This document shows, one piece after another, positions 42,522 to 52,275 of a stretch of DNA of 64,000 bases. The number at the start of each line of letters is the position of its first letter. The stretch's first letter is position 1. The translations under genes were made by a program, and so were the position numbers. The DNA is from Falsiroseomonas sp050563545 (GTDB lineage: Bacteria > Pseudomonadota > Alphaproteobacteria > Acetobacterales > Acetobacteraceae): NCBI RefSeq assembly GCF_050563545.1, contig NZ_JBNXUM010000002.1:289662-353661 (forward strand), in the 5' to 3' direction. The notes under the pieces are model-generated. The model was given only the letters and a program-made list of their open reading frames with translations, searched no databases and was not told the origin of the DNA.

Positions 42522-43459
42522 GCGCGCTGGTGCAGGCCGAGGCGCTCGGCAAGACCTTCGAGGGCGGCGTGCGCGCCGTGGATGGCGTGGACCTCGCGAT
42601 CGCGCAGGGCGAGACGCTGGGCCTGGTCGGCGAATCCGGCTGCGGCAAGTCCACCCTGGCACGGCTGCTGATCCGGCTGATCGAGCCCGATCGCGGCACG
42701 CTGGTCTTCCGCGGGCGCGACATCACGCACCTGCCGGACCGCGAGATGCGCCGGCTGCGGCGCGACATGGGCGTGGTGTTCCAGGACCCTTTCGGCAGCC
42801 TCAACCCACGCATGACCGTGCGCGACCTGGTGGCGGAGCCGATGGTCGTGCACGGGATCGGCGACGGCGCCTATCGCCGCGCGCGCGTGGCCGACCTGCT
42901 CGGTACGGTCGGGCTGCTGGCGGAACACGTGGATCGCTATCCCCACGAATTCAGCGGCGGCCAGCGGCAGCGCATCGCGATCGCGCGCGCGCTGGCGACC
43001 GAACCGGCCTTCCTGGTCTGCGACGAGCCGACCAGCGCGCTCGACGTCTCGATCCAGGCGCAGGTGCTGAACCTGCTGCGGGAGCTGCAGTCGCGGCTGG
43101 GGCTGGCCTGCCTCTTCGTCAGCCACAACCTCGCCGCGGTACGGCACATGGCGCCGCGGGTGGCGGTGATGTATCTCGGCCGTATCGTGGAGGAGGCGCC
43201 GCGCGAGCGGTTGTTCGCCGCGCCGCAGCATCCCTACACGATGGCGCTCCTGTCGGCGGCGGCGGAACCCGGCGGGCAGAAGCGCACGCGCATCGTGCTG
43301 AAGGGCGAGGTGCCGAGCCCCGCGGATCCGCCGAGCGGGTGCCGGTTTCGCACGCGCTGCCCGCGGGCGGTGGCGCGCTGCGCGGAGGAGGAGCCGGTGC
43401 TGGAAGAGGTCGCGGAGGGTCAGCGCGTCGCGTGCCATTTTCCGGGGGCGCTGGAGTAG
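42518..43459 (+). CDS. dppF: ABC ATP-binding protein, DppF/OppF type
   Basis: 313 residues from GTG 42518, which overlaps the dppD stop (GTGA). Walker A GESGCGKSTLARLLIRL, Q-loop VVFQDPFGSLNPRMTV, signature FSGGQRQRIAIARALA, Walker B FLVCDEPTSALDVSIQAQ, and the C-terminal CRFRTRCPRAVARC cysteine motif are present. With DppD it energises the DppBC channel. Last gene of the operon; repeat copy B follows. Confidence 0.92.
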
Positions 43460-43485
43460 GGAGTGACCCTCACCCGGTCTTCCCG

Positions 43486-43592
43486 TTCCCTCCCCCGCTC
43501 GCGGGGGAGGGTCAGGGAGGGGGTGCTTCGCTCAGGGCGCCCTCATCCTCCGCACCCCCACCCTCTCCCTCCCCCGCTTGCGGGGGAGGGAA
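43486..43592. repeat. Compound G+C palindromic repeat, copy B, downstream of dppF
   Basis: Two hairpins, CCCTCCCCCGC-TC-GCGGGGGAGGG and CCTCCCCCGC-TT-GCGGGGGAGG, bracket the same centre as copy A (GGGTGCTTCGCTCAGGGCGCC, then CCTCATCC, then GCACCCCCACC). It fills most of the gap between dppF and the convergent enoyl-CoA hydratase gene and may act as a bidirectional terminator. Confidence 0.88.
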
Positions 43593-43636
43593 GCACTAAG
43601 GCGGGGTAGGTCGGTCTGACGAGGAAGGCAGAAGCG

Positions 43637-44443
43637 CTACCTGCCCTTGAACTGCGGCGCCCGCTTTTCCATGAAGGCCCGCCGTCCCTCGATGTAGTCC
43701 TCGCTCGCGAAGCACTGCTTGACCAGGCGGTCGCACAGCGCCTCGTCGGCCAGGCCGCGGTCCTTCAGCGCCTCGCGCACGATGACCTTCACGCTGCCGA
43801 CCGTCAGCGGCGCGTTGCTCGCGATCGTCCTGGCGTAGTCCACGACGAAGTCTTCCAGCTTCTCGTTCGGCACCACGCGGTTCACCAGGCCCATGATGCG
43901 CGCCTCTTCCGCGGTCCAGCGCTTCGCCGTGAAGAAGATCTCCTTCGCGAAGGAGGGGCCGACGAGGTCCACGAGCCGCCGGATACCGTCGAGCGGATAG
44001 CCCAGGCCGAGCTTCGCGGCGGGCACGCCGAAATTCGCGGTCTCGCCGCAGATCCGGATGTCGCAACACACCGCCAGCGCCGCACCGCCACCGATGCAGT
44101 GGCCCTGGACCATCGCGATGGTCGGCTTCGGGAAGTCCGCCAGCAGGTCGTAGACCTTCTTCGTCTGCGCCTGGTAGGCGTTCACGGCCTCCTCGCTCGC
44201 GCGCTCGGATTCGAACTTCGAGATGTCGGCGCCGGAGACGAAGGCCTTGCCGCCCGCGCCATGCACGACGACGACGCGCACGGCGTCATCGGCGGCGAAG
44301 TCCGTCAGGATGCGCTCGGCGGCCTGCCACATCTCCATCGAGACGGCGTTGTGGCGCTCGGGGTTGTTGAAGGTCATCCAGCCGATGCCGTCGGCCTTGC
44401 GGGCGAGCATCTTGTCGGTGCCGGTGATGAGCGATCCATCCAT
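43637..44443 (-). CDS. Enoyl-CoA hydratase/isomerase family protein
   Basis: 268 residues, crotonase fold. Oxyanion-hole motifs AVSMEMWQAA ... GKAFVSGADISKF and IAMVQGHCIGGGAALAVCCDI are intact; ANFGVPAAKLGLGYPLDGIRRLVDLVG follows. The position of the usual second catalytic Glu reads Gly-Tyr-Pro-Leu-Asp, so the exact reaction (hydration, isomerisation or hydrolysis) is open. ATG 44443 lies 43 bp after the CoA-transferase stop; the two probably act in sequence on one acyl-CoA. Confidence 0.88.
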   Translation of the reverse strand: MDGSLITGTDKMLARKADGIGWMTFNNPERHNAVSMEMWQAAERILTDFAADDAVRVVVVHGAGGKAFVSGADISKFESERASEEAVNAYQAQTKKVYDLLADFPKPTIAMVQGHCIGGGAALAVCCDIRICGETANFGVPAAKLGLGYPLDGIRRLVDLVGPSFAKEIFFTAKRWTAEEARIMGLVNRVVPNEKLEDFVVDYARTIASNAPLTVGSVKVIVREALKDRGLADEALCDRLVKQCFASEDYIEGRRAFMEKRAPQFKGR

Positions 44444-44486
44444 GGTCGGCGGGTCCTGGAATGCGGCGCGGGTTGGGGAAGAAGCG

Positions 44487-45671
44487 TCAGACCACCTGGC
44501 GCGCGCGCAGGTCGTTGATCTCGGCCTGGCTGTAGCCGAGCTCCCTGAGAATCTCGTCGGTGTGCTCGCCGAGCTCCGGCGGGTGGCTCACGATCCTCGC
44601 TGGCGTGCGGGATAGCGCGATGGGCTGGCCGACATAGGTCGCGCTCCGCTTGCCGTCGTCGAGCGTCGTGGCGATGCCGAGGTGCTTCACCTGCGGGTCG
44701 GCGAACATCTCGTCGATGCGGTAGATCGGGCCGCACGGCACGCCGGCCTCGTTCAGCGCGTTGACCCAATGCGCGGTGGTGTTGCTGCGCGTGGTCTCCT
44801 CGATCGCGGCGTTCAGCGCGTCGCGATGCTGGCTGCGGCCGCCATTGGTCTTGAAGCGCTGATCCGCCAGCAGGTCGTCGCGGCCGAGCGCCTTGGCGCA
44901 GCGTTCCCAGATGCGGTTGCCGCTCGCCGCGATGTTCATGTAGCCGTCGGAGGTCTGGAAGACGCCGGTCGGGATCGAGGTCGGGTGGTTGTTGCCGGCC
45001 TGCTTCGCGACCTGGCCTTCCATCAGCCAGCGGCTCGCCTGGAAGTCCAGCATGAAGGCCTGGGCCTGCAGCAGCGACGACTGCACCCACTGCCCCTTGC
45101 CCGAAACCTCGCGTTCCAGCAGCGCGATCATGATGCCCTGGCTCGCGAAGATGCCGGCGCAGAGATCTGCGACGGGGATGCCGACGCGCACCGGGCCCTG
45201 GCCCGGGAGGCCGGTGATGGACATGAGGCCACCCATGCCCTGCGCGATCTGGTCGAAGCCGGGCCGCGCGGCATAGGGCCCGTCCTGCCCGAAGCCGGAG
45301 ATGGACGCGTAGACCAGCCGCGGGTTGACCTTGGCCAGGCTCTCGTAATCGATGCCGAGGCGCGTCTTCACATCCGGACGGAAGTTCTCGACCACGACGT
45401 CGGCGGTCTCGGCCAGTTTCTTCAGCAGCGCCACGCCCTCGGGCGACTTCAGGTTCAGCGTCAGGCCGCGCTTGTTGCGGTGCAGGTTCTGGAAGTCGCT
45501 GCCCTCGCGCGGGCCGCCCATCGGGTCGCCCTCGTCCAGCGCGGGCGGCATCTCGATCTTGATGACCTTGGCACCGTAATCCGCGAGCTGGCGGACGCAG
45601 GTCGGGCCCGACCGCACGCGGGTGAGGTCGAGCACGGTGTAGCGCGAGAGGGGTCCGGCGGCCTCGGGCAT
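44487..45671 (-). CDS. CaiB/BaiF-type (family III) CoA transferase
   Basis: 394 residues. Family III features: YTVLDLTRVRSGPTCVRQLADYGAKVIKIE, HRNKRGLTLNLKSPEG, ADVVVENFRPDVKTRLGIDYESL and GFGQDGPYAARPGFDQIAQGMGGLMSITG, the last with the catalytic Asp. It moves CoA between carboxylic acids (family examples: formyl-CoA:oxalate, succinyl-CoA:mesaconate). ATG 45671 follows AAGGAG at 8 nt. It stands between the SDR and enoyl-CoA hydratase genes on the same strand. Substrate unknown. Confidence 0.9.
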   Translation of the reverse strand: MPEAAGPLSRYTVLDLTRVRSGPTCVRQLADYGAKVIKIEMPPALDEGDPMGGPREGSDFQNLHRNKRGLTLNLKSPEGVALLKKLAETADVVVENFRPDVKTRLGIDYESLAKVNPRLVYASISGFGQDGPYAARPGFDQIAQGMGGLMSITGLPGQGPVRVGIPVADLCAGIFASQGIMIALLEREVSGKGQWVQSSLLQAQAFMLDFQASRWLMEGQVAKQAGNNHPTSIPTGVFQTSDGYMNIAASGNRIWERCAKALGRDDLLADQRFKTNGGRSQHRDALNAAIEETTRSNTTAHWVNALNEAGVPCGPIYRIDEMFADPQVKHLGIATTLDDGKRSATYVGQPIALSRTPARIVSHPPELGEHTDEILRELGYSQAEINDLRARQVV

Positions 45672-45734
45672 GGGCGTTTCTCCTTCGGGCGTCCTCTCTA
45701 CCACCGCGGGGGAAGGCCGCAAGGAGAGGTGGCT

Positions 45735-46454
45735 TCAGACCGGCGCCAGGCCCACGGTCATCCCCCCGCAAACATAGATCGTCTGCCCCGTCACGAAGCC
45801 CGCCCGGTCGTCCAGGAAGAAGGTGGCGGCGTGCGCGATGTCGTCCGGCGTACCGAGCCGGCGGGCGGGGATCCCCTCGATGATCGCGCGCGTCTTCGGG
45901 CTGTTGTCGGGGTTGGCGCGCCGAAAGAGCTCGGTCGCGATCGGGCCGGGGCCGATGCAGTTCACCGTGATGCCCTGCGGCGCGAGTTCCAGCGCCCAGG
46001 TCCGCGTCAGCCCGATCAGCCCGGCCTTGCTCGCAGCATAGGCACTCCGCAGTTCCTTCCCCAGCGCGGCGCGCGAGGCGATGTTCACGATCCGCCCGAA
46101 GCCCGCGTTCCGCATCGCGGGCAGCAGCGCCTGTGTCGCCAGCAGCGCGCTGCGGAGGTTCACCTCGAGCACGGCGCCGAGGTCCTCGACCGTCGTCTCC
46201 TCGATCGCGGCCGGGCGGACGATGCCGACATTGTTGACCAGGCGCGTCGGGCCGTGGGCCGCCGCGACCTCCGCCAGCGCGGCCTTCGCGCCGGCGGCGT
46301 CCATGAAGTCGCACTGCCGAAAGACCTCGTTCGGCAGCGGGTCGGCGGGCGGGCGGAGGTCGAGGTTGACCGGCCGCCAGCCCGCCTCCGCGGCGCGTCG
46401 GATGATGGCGCGCGCGATTTCGCCGGACCCGCCGGTGACCAGGATGGAACTCAA
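45735..46454 (-). CDS. Short-chain dehydrogenase/reductase
   Basis: 239 residues. The NAD(P)-binding motif TGGSGEIARAI, NNVGIVRPA, catalytic Ser in NIASRAALG, YAASKAGLIGL and the C-terminal FVTGQTIYVCGGM define a classical SDR of the FabG group. The start is TTG 46454, overlapping the hydrolase stop (TTGA); no ATG exists near the expected N-terminus. It shares an operon with the hydrolase and DUF1028 genes and probably oxidises a hydroxyacyl substrate. Confidence 0.87.
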   Translation of the reverse strand: MSSILVTGGSGEIARAIIRRAAEAGWRPVNLDLRPPADPLPNEVFRQCDFMDAAGAKAALAEVAAAHGPTRLVNNVGIVRPAAIEETTVEDLGAVLEVNLRSALLATQALLPAMRNAGFGRIVNIASRAALGKELRSAYAASKAGLIGLTRTWALELAPQGITVNCIGPGPIATELFRRANPDNSPKTRAIIEGIPARRLGTPDDIAHAATFFLDDRAGFVTGQTIYVCGGMTVGLAPV

Positions 46455-47260
46455 CGGAAGATCTCCTCCAGCCATCCCGAGACGCGGTCGGCCAGCCCGT
46501 CGCGGCCGGCATCCAGCATCATCAGGTGGCCCATGCCGTCCAGCAGCAGGAAGGGCGCGGCGTGCCAGGCGGCGGTGCGCACCACGGCGTCGGCCGGGAT
46601 CAGCCTGTCGCGCCGCGCGCCGTAGACCACGCAGGGCTTGCCTAGGCCCCAGGCCGGCGGGATGGCCTGCGGCGCCTGCGCCTCCATCAGCGCGACGCGG
46701 CTCTCCCCTCCCAGGCGCCGCATGTGCCGCGCCACGGTGCCGTCGGGCAGCCCGGGCGAGAACAGAACCCGGCGCAGCAGAGGCGCCTGCTCCGCCGGCC
46801 CGCCGGGCTCCGTCATGCGCGCGACGGCCCGCCACAGCGGCGGGTCGGCCATGGCGAGCCGCCAGTTCGCCCAGGCCAGGCCCTCCGGCGGCACGGGGGC
46901 CAGCAGCGCGGCGCCGCGCACCGCCTGCTCCGCCAACAGGCGCTGCGCCACCAGAGCGCCGAGGGAATGCGCGACCAGCACCACGGGCCGGCGGATCGCG
47001 GCGATGGCCGCGCGCGCATCCCCGGCGAAGGCGGCCAGGCTCGCCGGCGCCTTCGCGCTGCCGCGGTCGAAATCCAGCGCGAAGACGGCATGCCCGGCCG
47101 AGGCGAGCCGCGCGCCGAAGCCTTCCTCCCACACCCAGGCGCCGCAGGCCGCGCCGTGCAGCAGCAGCAGCGCGGGCGCGCCGGGCCGCGGCACCGGCGG
47201 GTCCCAGGCCAGCAGGCTGCCGCGCTCGAAGCGCAGCGTCATGGCGTCGGGCGAGCGCAT
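46451..47260 (-). CDS. Alpha/beta hydrolase
   Basis: 269 residues. LLLLHGAACGAWVWEEGFGARLASAGHAV is the usual first strand and oxyanion region; the nucleophile elbow is AHSLGALVA; GARRDRLIPADA carries the acid Asp; GHLMMLD carries the His. A plain esterase, thioesterase or C-C hydrolase. ATG 47260 begins 3 bp after the stop of a 28-codon mini-ORF; ATG 47242 is a less likely start. Overlaps the SDR gene by 4 bp. Confidence 0.85.
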   Translation of the reverse strand: MRSPDAMTLRFERGSLLAWDPPVPRPGAPALLLLHGAACGAWVWEEGFGARLASAGHAVFALDFDRGSAKAPASLAAFAGDARAAIAAIRRPVVLVAHSLGALVAQRLLAEQAVRGAALLAPVPPEGLAWANWRLAMADPPLWRAVARMTEPGGPAEQAPLLRRVLFSPGLPDGTVARHMRRLGGESRVALMEAQAPQAIPPAWGLGKPCVVYGARRDRLIPADAVVRTAAWHAAPFLLLDGMGHLMMLDAGRDGLADRVSGWLEEIFR

Positions 47261-47263
47261 GCC

Positions 47264-47350
47264 TCAGCCCCGTGGCAGGTCGACGATGACATCGCCGCCC
47301 TCGGGACCGAGCCCGATGCAGCTATCGGCGATGCGGTCCGGGATGGGCAT
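47264..47350 (-). CDS. 28-residue mini-ORF between DUF1028 and hydrolase genes
   Basis: ATG 47350 to TGA 47264-47266 encodes 28 residues: MPIPDRIADSCIGLGPE then GGDVIVDLPRG. AAGG lies 4-5 nt before the ATG. It starts 12 bp after the DUF1028 stop and ends 3 bp before the hydrolase start, so the operon has no slack except this frame. No family is recognised. It may be a real small protein, a leader that couples translation of the hydrolase, or the remains of a larger gene. Confidence 0.4.
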   Translation of the reverse strand: MPIPDRIADSCIGLGPEGGDVIVDLPRG

Positions 47351-47362
47351 GCGGCCTTCCGC

Positions 47363-48019
47363 TCAGAGCGCGATGGCATTGTCGGGGTCGATAACGCGGA
47401 CGACATACGCATCGACCAGGGGGGCATACTCCTCCCACAGCGCGCGCAGCCTTGTAATGGGCGCGGCGTCGCCATCCACGCGCAGGTCCACCAGCGCGAA
47501 GTCGTGATCGCCATGGACCAGCAGGCTGGCGGACCGGACGTCGCCATACTCGCCGCCCGCCGCCTCGCCGGCTTCCAGGCCGCGGACCAGGCGCTCGGCC
47601 AGCGGCAGGGACGGGTCGGCGGCGAAGGCCTCGGCCATCGCGGCGGGCACCTCGTCGCTAGACAGGATGTTGCCGATCGCGACGACATCCCGGCCATGCG
47701 CCGCGTTCGACGCCGGCTTCACCCGCGCGCCATGGAAATGCGCGGTGCGGCCGGCGGCGTCGATCGCCGCAAGCTGGCGCCACTTGTGGTCGGGCGTGGA
47801 GGCGACCAGCGCCGCGATCGTCTCCTCCGCCGAGCAGCCCGACCGCAGCAGCGCGATGCCGCGCGGGCCAAGCCGCGGATCCGTCCGGTGCTGGGTGAGC
47901 ACCGCGCCGATGCGGGGTGCGACCGCATGCACCCGCGCGCCGACGGCGAGCGAGGAGGTCGTCGCCGCCGCGCCGAGCTGGCCCGTCCGCGCGCAGCGTC
48001 CGATGAGCGAGAAGGTCAT
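47363..48019 (-). CDS. DUF1028 family protein (Ntn-hydrolase-like)
   Basis: 218 residues matching DUF1028 along the whole length: MTFSLIGRCARTGQLGAAATTSSLAVGARV, GAVLTQHRTDPRLGPRGIALL, HKWRQLAAIDAAGRTAHFHGAR, HGRDVVAIGNIL and GEYGDVRSASLLV. DUF1028 is related to Ntn hydrolases and is usually found in operons with amino acid or acyl-CoA catabolic genes, but its reaction is unproven. First gene of the DUF1028-hydrolase-SDR set. A compound hairpin separates it from the GST gene. Confidence 0.85.
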   Translation of the reverse strand: MTFSLIGRCARTGQLGAAATTSSLAVGARVHAVAPRIGAVLTQHRTDPRLGPRGIALLRSGCSAEETIAALVASTPDHKWRQLAAIDAAGRTAHFHGARVKPASNAAHGRDVVAIGNILSSDEVPAAMAEAFAADPSLPLAERLVRGLEAGEAAGGEYGDVRSASLLVHGDHDFALVDLRVDGDAAPITRLRALWEEYAPLVDAYVVRVIDPDNAIAL

Positions 48020-48042
48020 GGCTGGTCCTTGCTTCTTGCGTG

Positions 48043-48083
48043 CCGATTCAGACCTCCGGGGCTGAAGCTCCTCCGGTCATCGG
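48043..48083 (-). terminator. Compound hairpin, copy 2, 3' of the glutathione transferase gene
   Basis: CCGAT (48043-48047) pairs with ATCGG (48079-48083); after a TCA bulge GACC (48051-48054) pairs with GGTC (48075-48078); inside, GGGGCT (48058-48063) pairs with AGCTCC (48066-48071), with one G-T wobble. It has the same layout and shared sequence as 15371-15418, but the outer and inner stems differ while staying paired. It begins 7 bp past the GST stop and is probably its terminator. Confidence 0.6.
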
Positions 48084-48089
48084 GACGCA

Positions 48090-48782
48090 TCAGTCGAAGG
48101 CCGGCACGTTGCGCGCCAGGCCGCCATGCAGGTCCAGCATGCGCTGCCGCCAGGCCTCGATGGGGTCGTCGGGCTCGAGCAGGCGGAAGGGGCTGGTGCA
48201 GCGCGCCCATTGGAAGCAGCCGAAGACGATGTTGTCGGCCTGCATCGGCGCCTGGCCTGAAAGGAAGGGCTGCGACCGCACCACCATGCGCAGCGGATGC
48301 AGTGTCTGCCGGAACGCCTTCACCGCGCTGTCGCGGTCGGCGGCGACGGCTTCCAGCGTCGCGCCGAAGCGCTGCTCCCTCGTCCTGCGGAAGTAGTCGG
48401 CGTCCTCGGGGTCCAGCAGCTTCACGATGTCCACCATGATCATCCGCGCGACGCCGGGCACCACCACCGCATCCGCCCAGGCGTTGACGAAGCGCGCGAG
48501 GTCGCGGCCCGGCGCGCCGCCGAACAGGCTCGGGCGGTCGGGGAAACTGTCCTCCAGGTACTCCGCGATGGCGAAGGATTCGCGGACCGCGCGGCCGTCA
48601 TGCAGCAGCACCGGCACCCTGTCCGCCCCATGCGGCGCGATCGCGTCCTTCTGGGTGAAGCGCCAGGGGATCGTCTCGGCGCGGAGCTCCTTGGCGGCGA
48701 GCGCCATGCGCACGCGCCAGACATAGGGGCTGAAGAGGCGGGCCGGGTCGGCGCCGCGGAGTTCATAGAGGCGGAGGTTCAT
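48090..48782 (-). CDS. Glutathione S-transferase family protein
   Basis: 230 residues. The N-terminal thioredoxin-like domain contains SPYVWRVRMALAAKELRAETIPW and the cis-Pro/glutathione-binding turn DRVPVLLHDGRAVRESFAIAEYLEDSFPD (conserved VPVL...ESFAIA). A helical C-terminal domain follows. Reaction unknown: conjugation, isomerisation or peroxide reduction are all possible. ATG 48782 has a short gap to the divergent glpK gene (57 bp). Confidence 0.85.
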   Translation of the reverse strand: MNLRLYELRGADPARLFSPYVWRVRMALAAKELRAETIPWRFTQKDAIAPHGADRVPVLLHDGRAVRESFAIAEYLEDSFPDRPSLFGGAPGRDLARFVNAWADAVVVPGVARMIMVDIVKLLDPEDADYFRRTREQRFGATLEAVAADRDSAVKAFRQTLHPLRMVVRSQPFLSGQAPMQADNIVFGCFQWARCTSPFRLLEPDDPIEAWRQRMLDLHGGLARNVPAFD

Positions 48783-48839
48783 CCCGTGAGCTAGCCACCA
48801 AGCGGCCGTCCCGCCAAGATGCGGCGCGAGGAGAAGCCG

Positions 48840-50329
<1,490 letters not shown>

Positions 50330-50330
<1 letters not shown>

Positions 50331-51511
50331 TGGACGTGGTTCCCATGATCTACGACAGCCTCGGCGTCGCGCCGATCATCAACGCGGCCGGCACCAACAC
50401 GCGCCTCTCCGGCGGCATGATGAACCCCGAGGTCATCGCAGCGATGGCCGAGGCCGCGACCGCCTGCGTGGACATGCTGTCGCTGCAGGCCGCCGCGTCG
50501 CGCGCCATCGCTGAGGCGACCGGCGCGGAGGCCGGTATCGTCACCTCCGGTGCCGCCGCCGCGCTGACCATCGGGGCCGCGGCCTGCGTCGCGCGCTTCG
50601 ACGTCAACGCGATGAACGGCCTGCCCATCCGTATCGACCGCGACCAGTTCGTCATGGCGCGCAGCCAGCGCAACATGTACGACCGCGCGCTGCAATCCGC
50701 GGGCTGCTGGATCGAGGAGGTCGGCATCCCCGACCGCTTCTCCGGCGCCGGCGTGCGCGACGCCGAGCCCGCGGACTACGCCGCCGCCTTCACACCGCGC
50801 AGCGCCGGCGTGCTCTGGGTCGCGCAGCCCTGGTCCGAGCCGCCGCTGCCCGACGTGGTGCGTGTCGCGCATGACGCCGGCCTGCCCGTGATGGTGGACG
50901 CCGCGGCGCAGCTGCCGCCGGCGGCGAACCTGCGCCGCTTCATCGCGGAAGGCGCCGATCTCGTCGCCTTCTCCGGCGGCAAGGCGATCGGCGGGCCGCA
51001 GGCCAGCGGCATCCTCGCGGGACGCCGGGACCTCGTCTGCTCCGCGCTTCTGCAGATGCTCGATCTCGACCTGCCGTCGTCGCAGTTCGTGCTGCCGCCG
51101 GAATTCGCCTGCGAAGGCGCGCCCGCGCATCTTCCGCGCCACGGCCTCGGCCGTGCATGCAAGACGGGGAAGGAGGAGATCGTCGGCCTGATCGTCGCGC
51201 TGCGCCGCTTCGTGGCCGAAGGCGACGCACCGCGCGCCGATCGGCTGCGCGCGCGCGTGGAGGCCGTGCGCGCCGCGATGGGGAACACGCCCGGCGAGAT
51301 CACGGACGGTCCCGTGCCGCTGCTGCTGATCCGCCTGCGCGACGCCGATGCCGCCCGCGCCGCCGACGCCGCGCTGCGCGCGCGCAGCCCGGCCATCCAC
51401 GTCAACCAGGGCCGCCTGCGCGAGGGCATCGTCACTATCAATCCCCTCGCGCTCGCCGATCGCGACCTGGTGCCGCTCGGCCAGGCGCTGGGCGGAATAT
51501 TGCAGGACTGA
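50330..51511 (+). CDS. SelA-fold PLP enzyme (aminotransferase-V-like / D-glucosaminate-6-phosphate ammonia-lyase-like)
   Basis: 393 residues. The opening IYDSLGVAPIINAAGTNTRLSGGMMNPEVIAAMAEA, region 7-42, and TGAEAGIVTSGAAAALTIGAAACV are typical of the SelA/DgaE group of fold-type I PLP enzymes. The PLP lysine is in LVAFSGGKAIGGPQASGIL, after the Asp in PVMVDAAAQLPP. It is not true SelA: no selenocysteine genes are present and related proteins are lyases of amino sugars or amino acids. Its ATG overlaps the glpK stop, so it is co-translated with glycerol kinase, which hints at a substrate yielding glycerol or a three-carbon unit (inference). Confidence 0.78.
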
Positions 51512-51605
51512 GCCTCAACGCATCGCCACCCACCGTCGCGGCCGCGACGGTCCAGCATCCCCTTCCGCCGGCGCGACGCGGCCGGCCTGACGGGGAGGAT
51601 AGGCA

Positions 51606-52121
51606 ATGAAGGCTCTGCTCCTGGCGACGGCGGCCGTGCTGGCCTTGGCGACGACCGCATCGGCGCAGCAGCAGCCGCAGCGCCAGGGCGACAGACCGGG
51701 CGAGCAGCGCCCCGCCGCGCCGGGACGATCGCCCGCCCAGACCGGCGGCGCCCTGCCGGGCGAGACCTCGCCCGGCGTGCGGCCGCCGGCGCCCGGGCCT
51801 GCGCAGCAGGGCGATGTGATGCAGCGCCTGCAGGGCTTCCAGCGCAGCGGCACCAACGCGCAGTTCGAGATCGTGCCGCAGGAAGGCCGCCGCGCCGACG
51901 CGATCCGCCGCAACCTTGAAAGCATCCGCCTGCTCGACGGCTTCCGCATCGACCTCTATGCGGTGGTGCCGGATGCGCGGCACATGGCGGTCGGCCCCGC
52001 CACCGGCGTGCTCTTCGTCGGCACGCGCAAGAGCCGCGTCTGGGCAGTGACCGACCGCGACCGCGACCGCGTGGCGGACGAGGTGAAGAGCTTCGCGCCC
52101 TCCAGACCGCGGTCTACGTGA
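51606..52121 (+). pseudogene. Remnant of a periplasmic sorbosone-dehydrogenase-type propeller gene (N-terminal part)
   Basis: A signal peptide (ATTASAQQQ) and a Pro/Gln/Gly-rich linker lead into FEIVPQEGRRADAIRRNLESIRL, region about 95-117. Then come DGFRIDLYAVVPDARHMAVGP and GVLFVGTRKSRVWAVTDRDRDRVADEVKSFAPS. This is the start of the first propeller blade of a PQQ-type sugar dehydrogenase normally over 350 residues long. The match ends at about 52104 and the frame stops at 52121. What follows in another frame is the end of a cytochrome c. An internal deletion has removed the rest of the propeller and most of the cytochrome gene. ATG 51606 has a good site (GGGGAGGATAGGCA). Confidence 0.8.
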
Positions 52122-52267
52122 CCGACCAGCTCAACGCCTTCCGCAGCGGGGACCGGAAGAACGAACAGATGAACATCATCGCGCAGGACCTGACGGACGC
52201 GCAGATCCGCGACCTCGCGGCCTGGTACAGCGCGATCGAGATCGAGGCGACGGTGCCAGGGCGCTGA
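52097..52267 (+). pseudogene. Remnant of a class I cytochrome c gene (C-terminal part only)
   Basis: In the frame two bases ahead of the preceding remnant, the bases from about 52097 to TGA 52265-52267 read ALQTAVYVTDQLNAFRSGDR, KNEQMNIIAQDLTDAQIRDL, AAWYSAIEIEATVPGR. This is the C-terminal helix region of small c-type cytochromes that accept electrons from such dehydrogenases: the axial Met in EQMN and the LAAWYSAI helix. No CXXCH haem site is left and there is no start codon, so it cannot function. Confidence 0.82.
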
Positions 52268-52275
52268 CGGATGCG

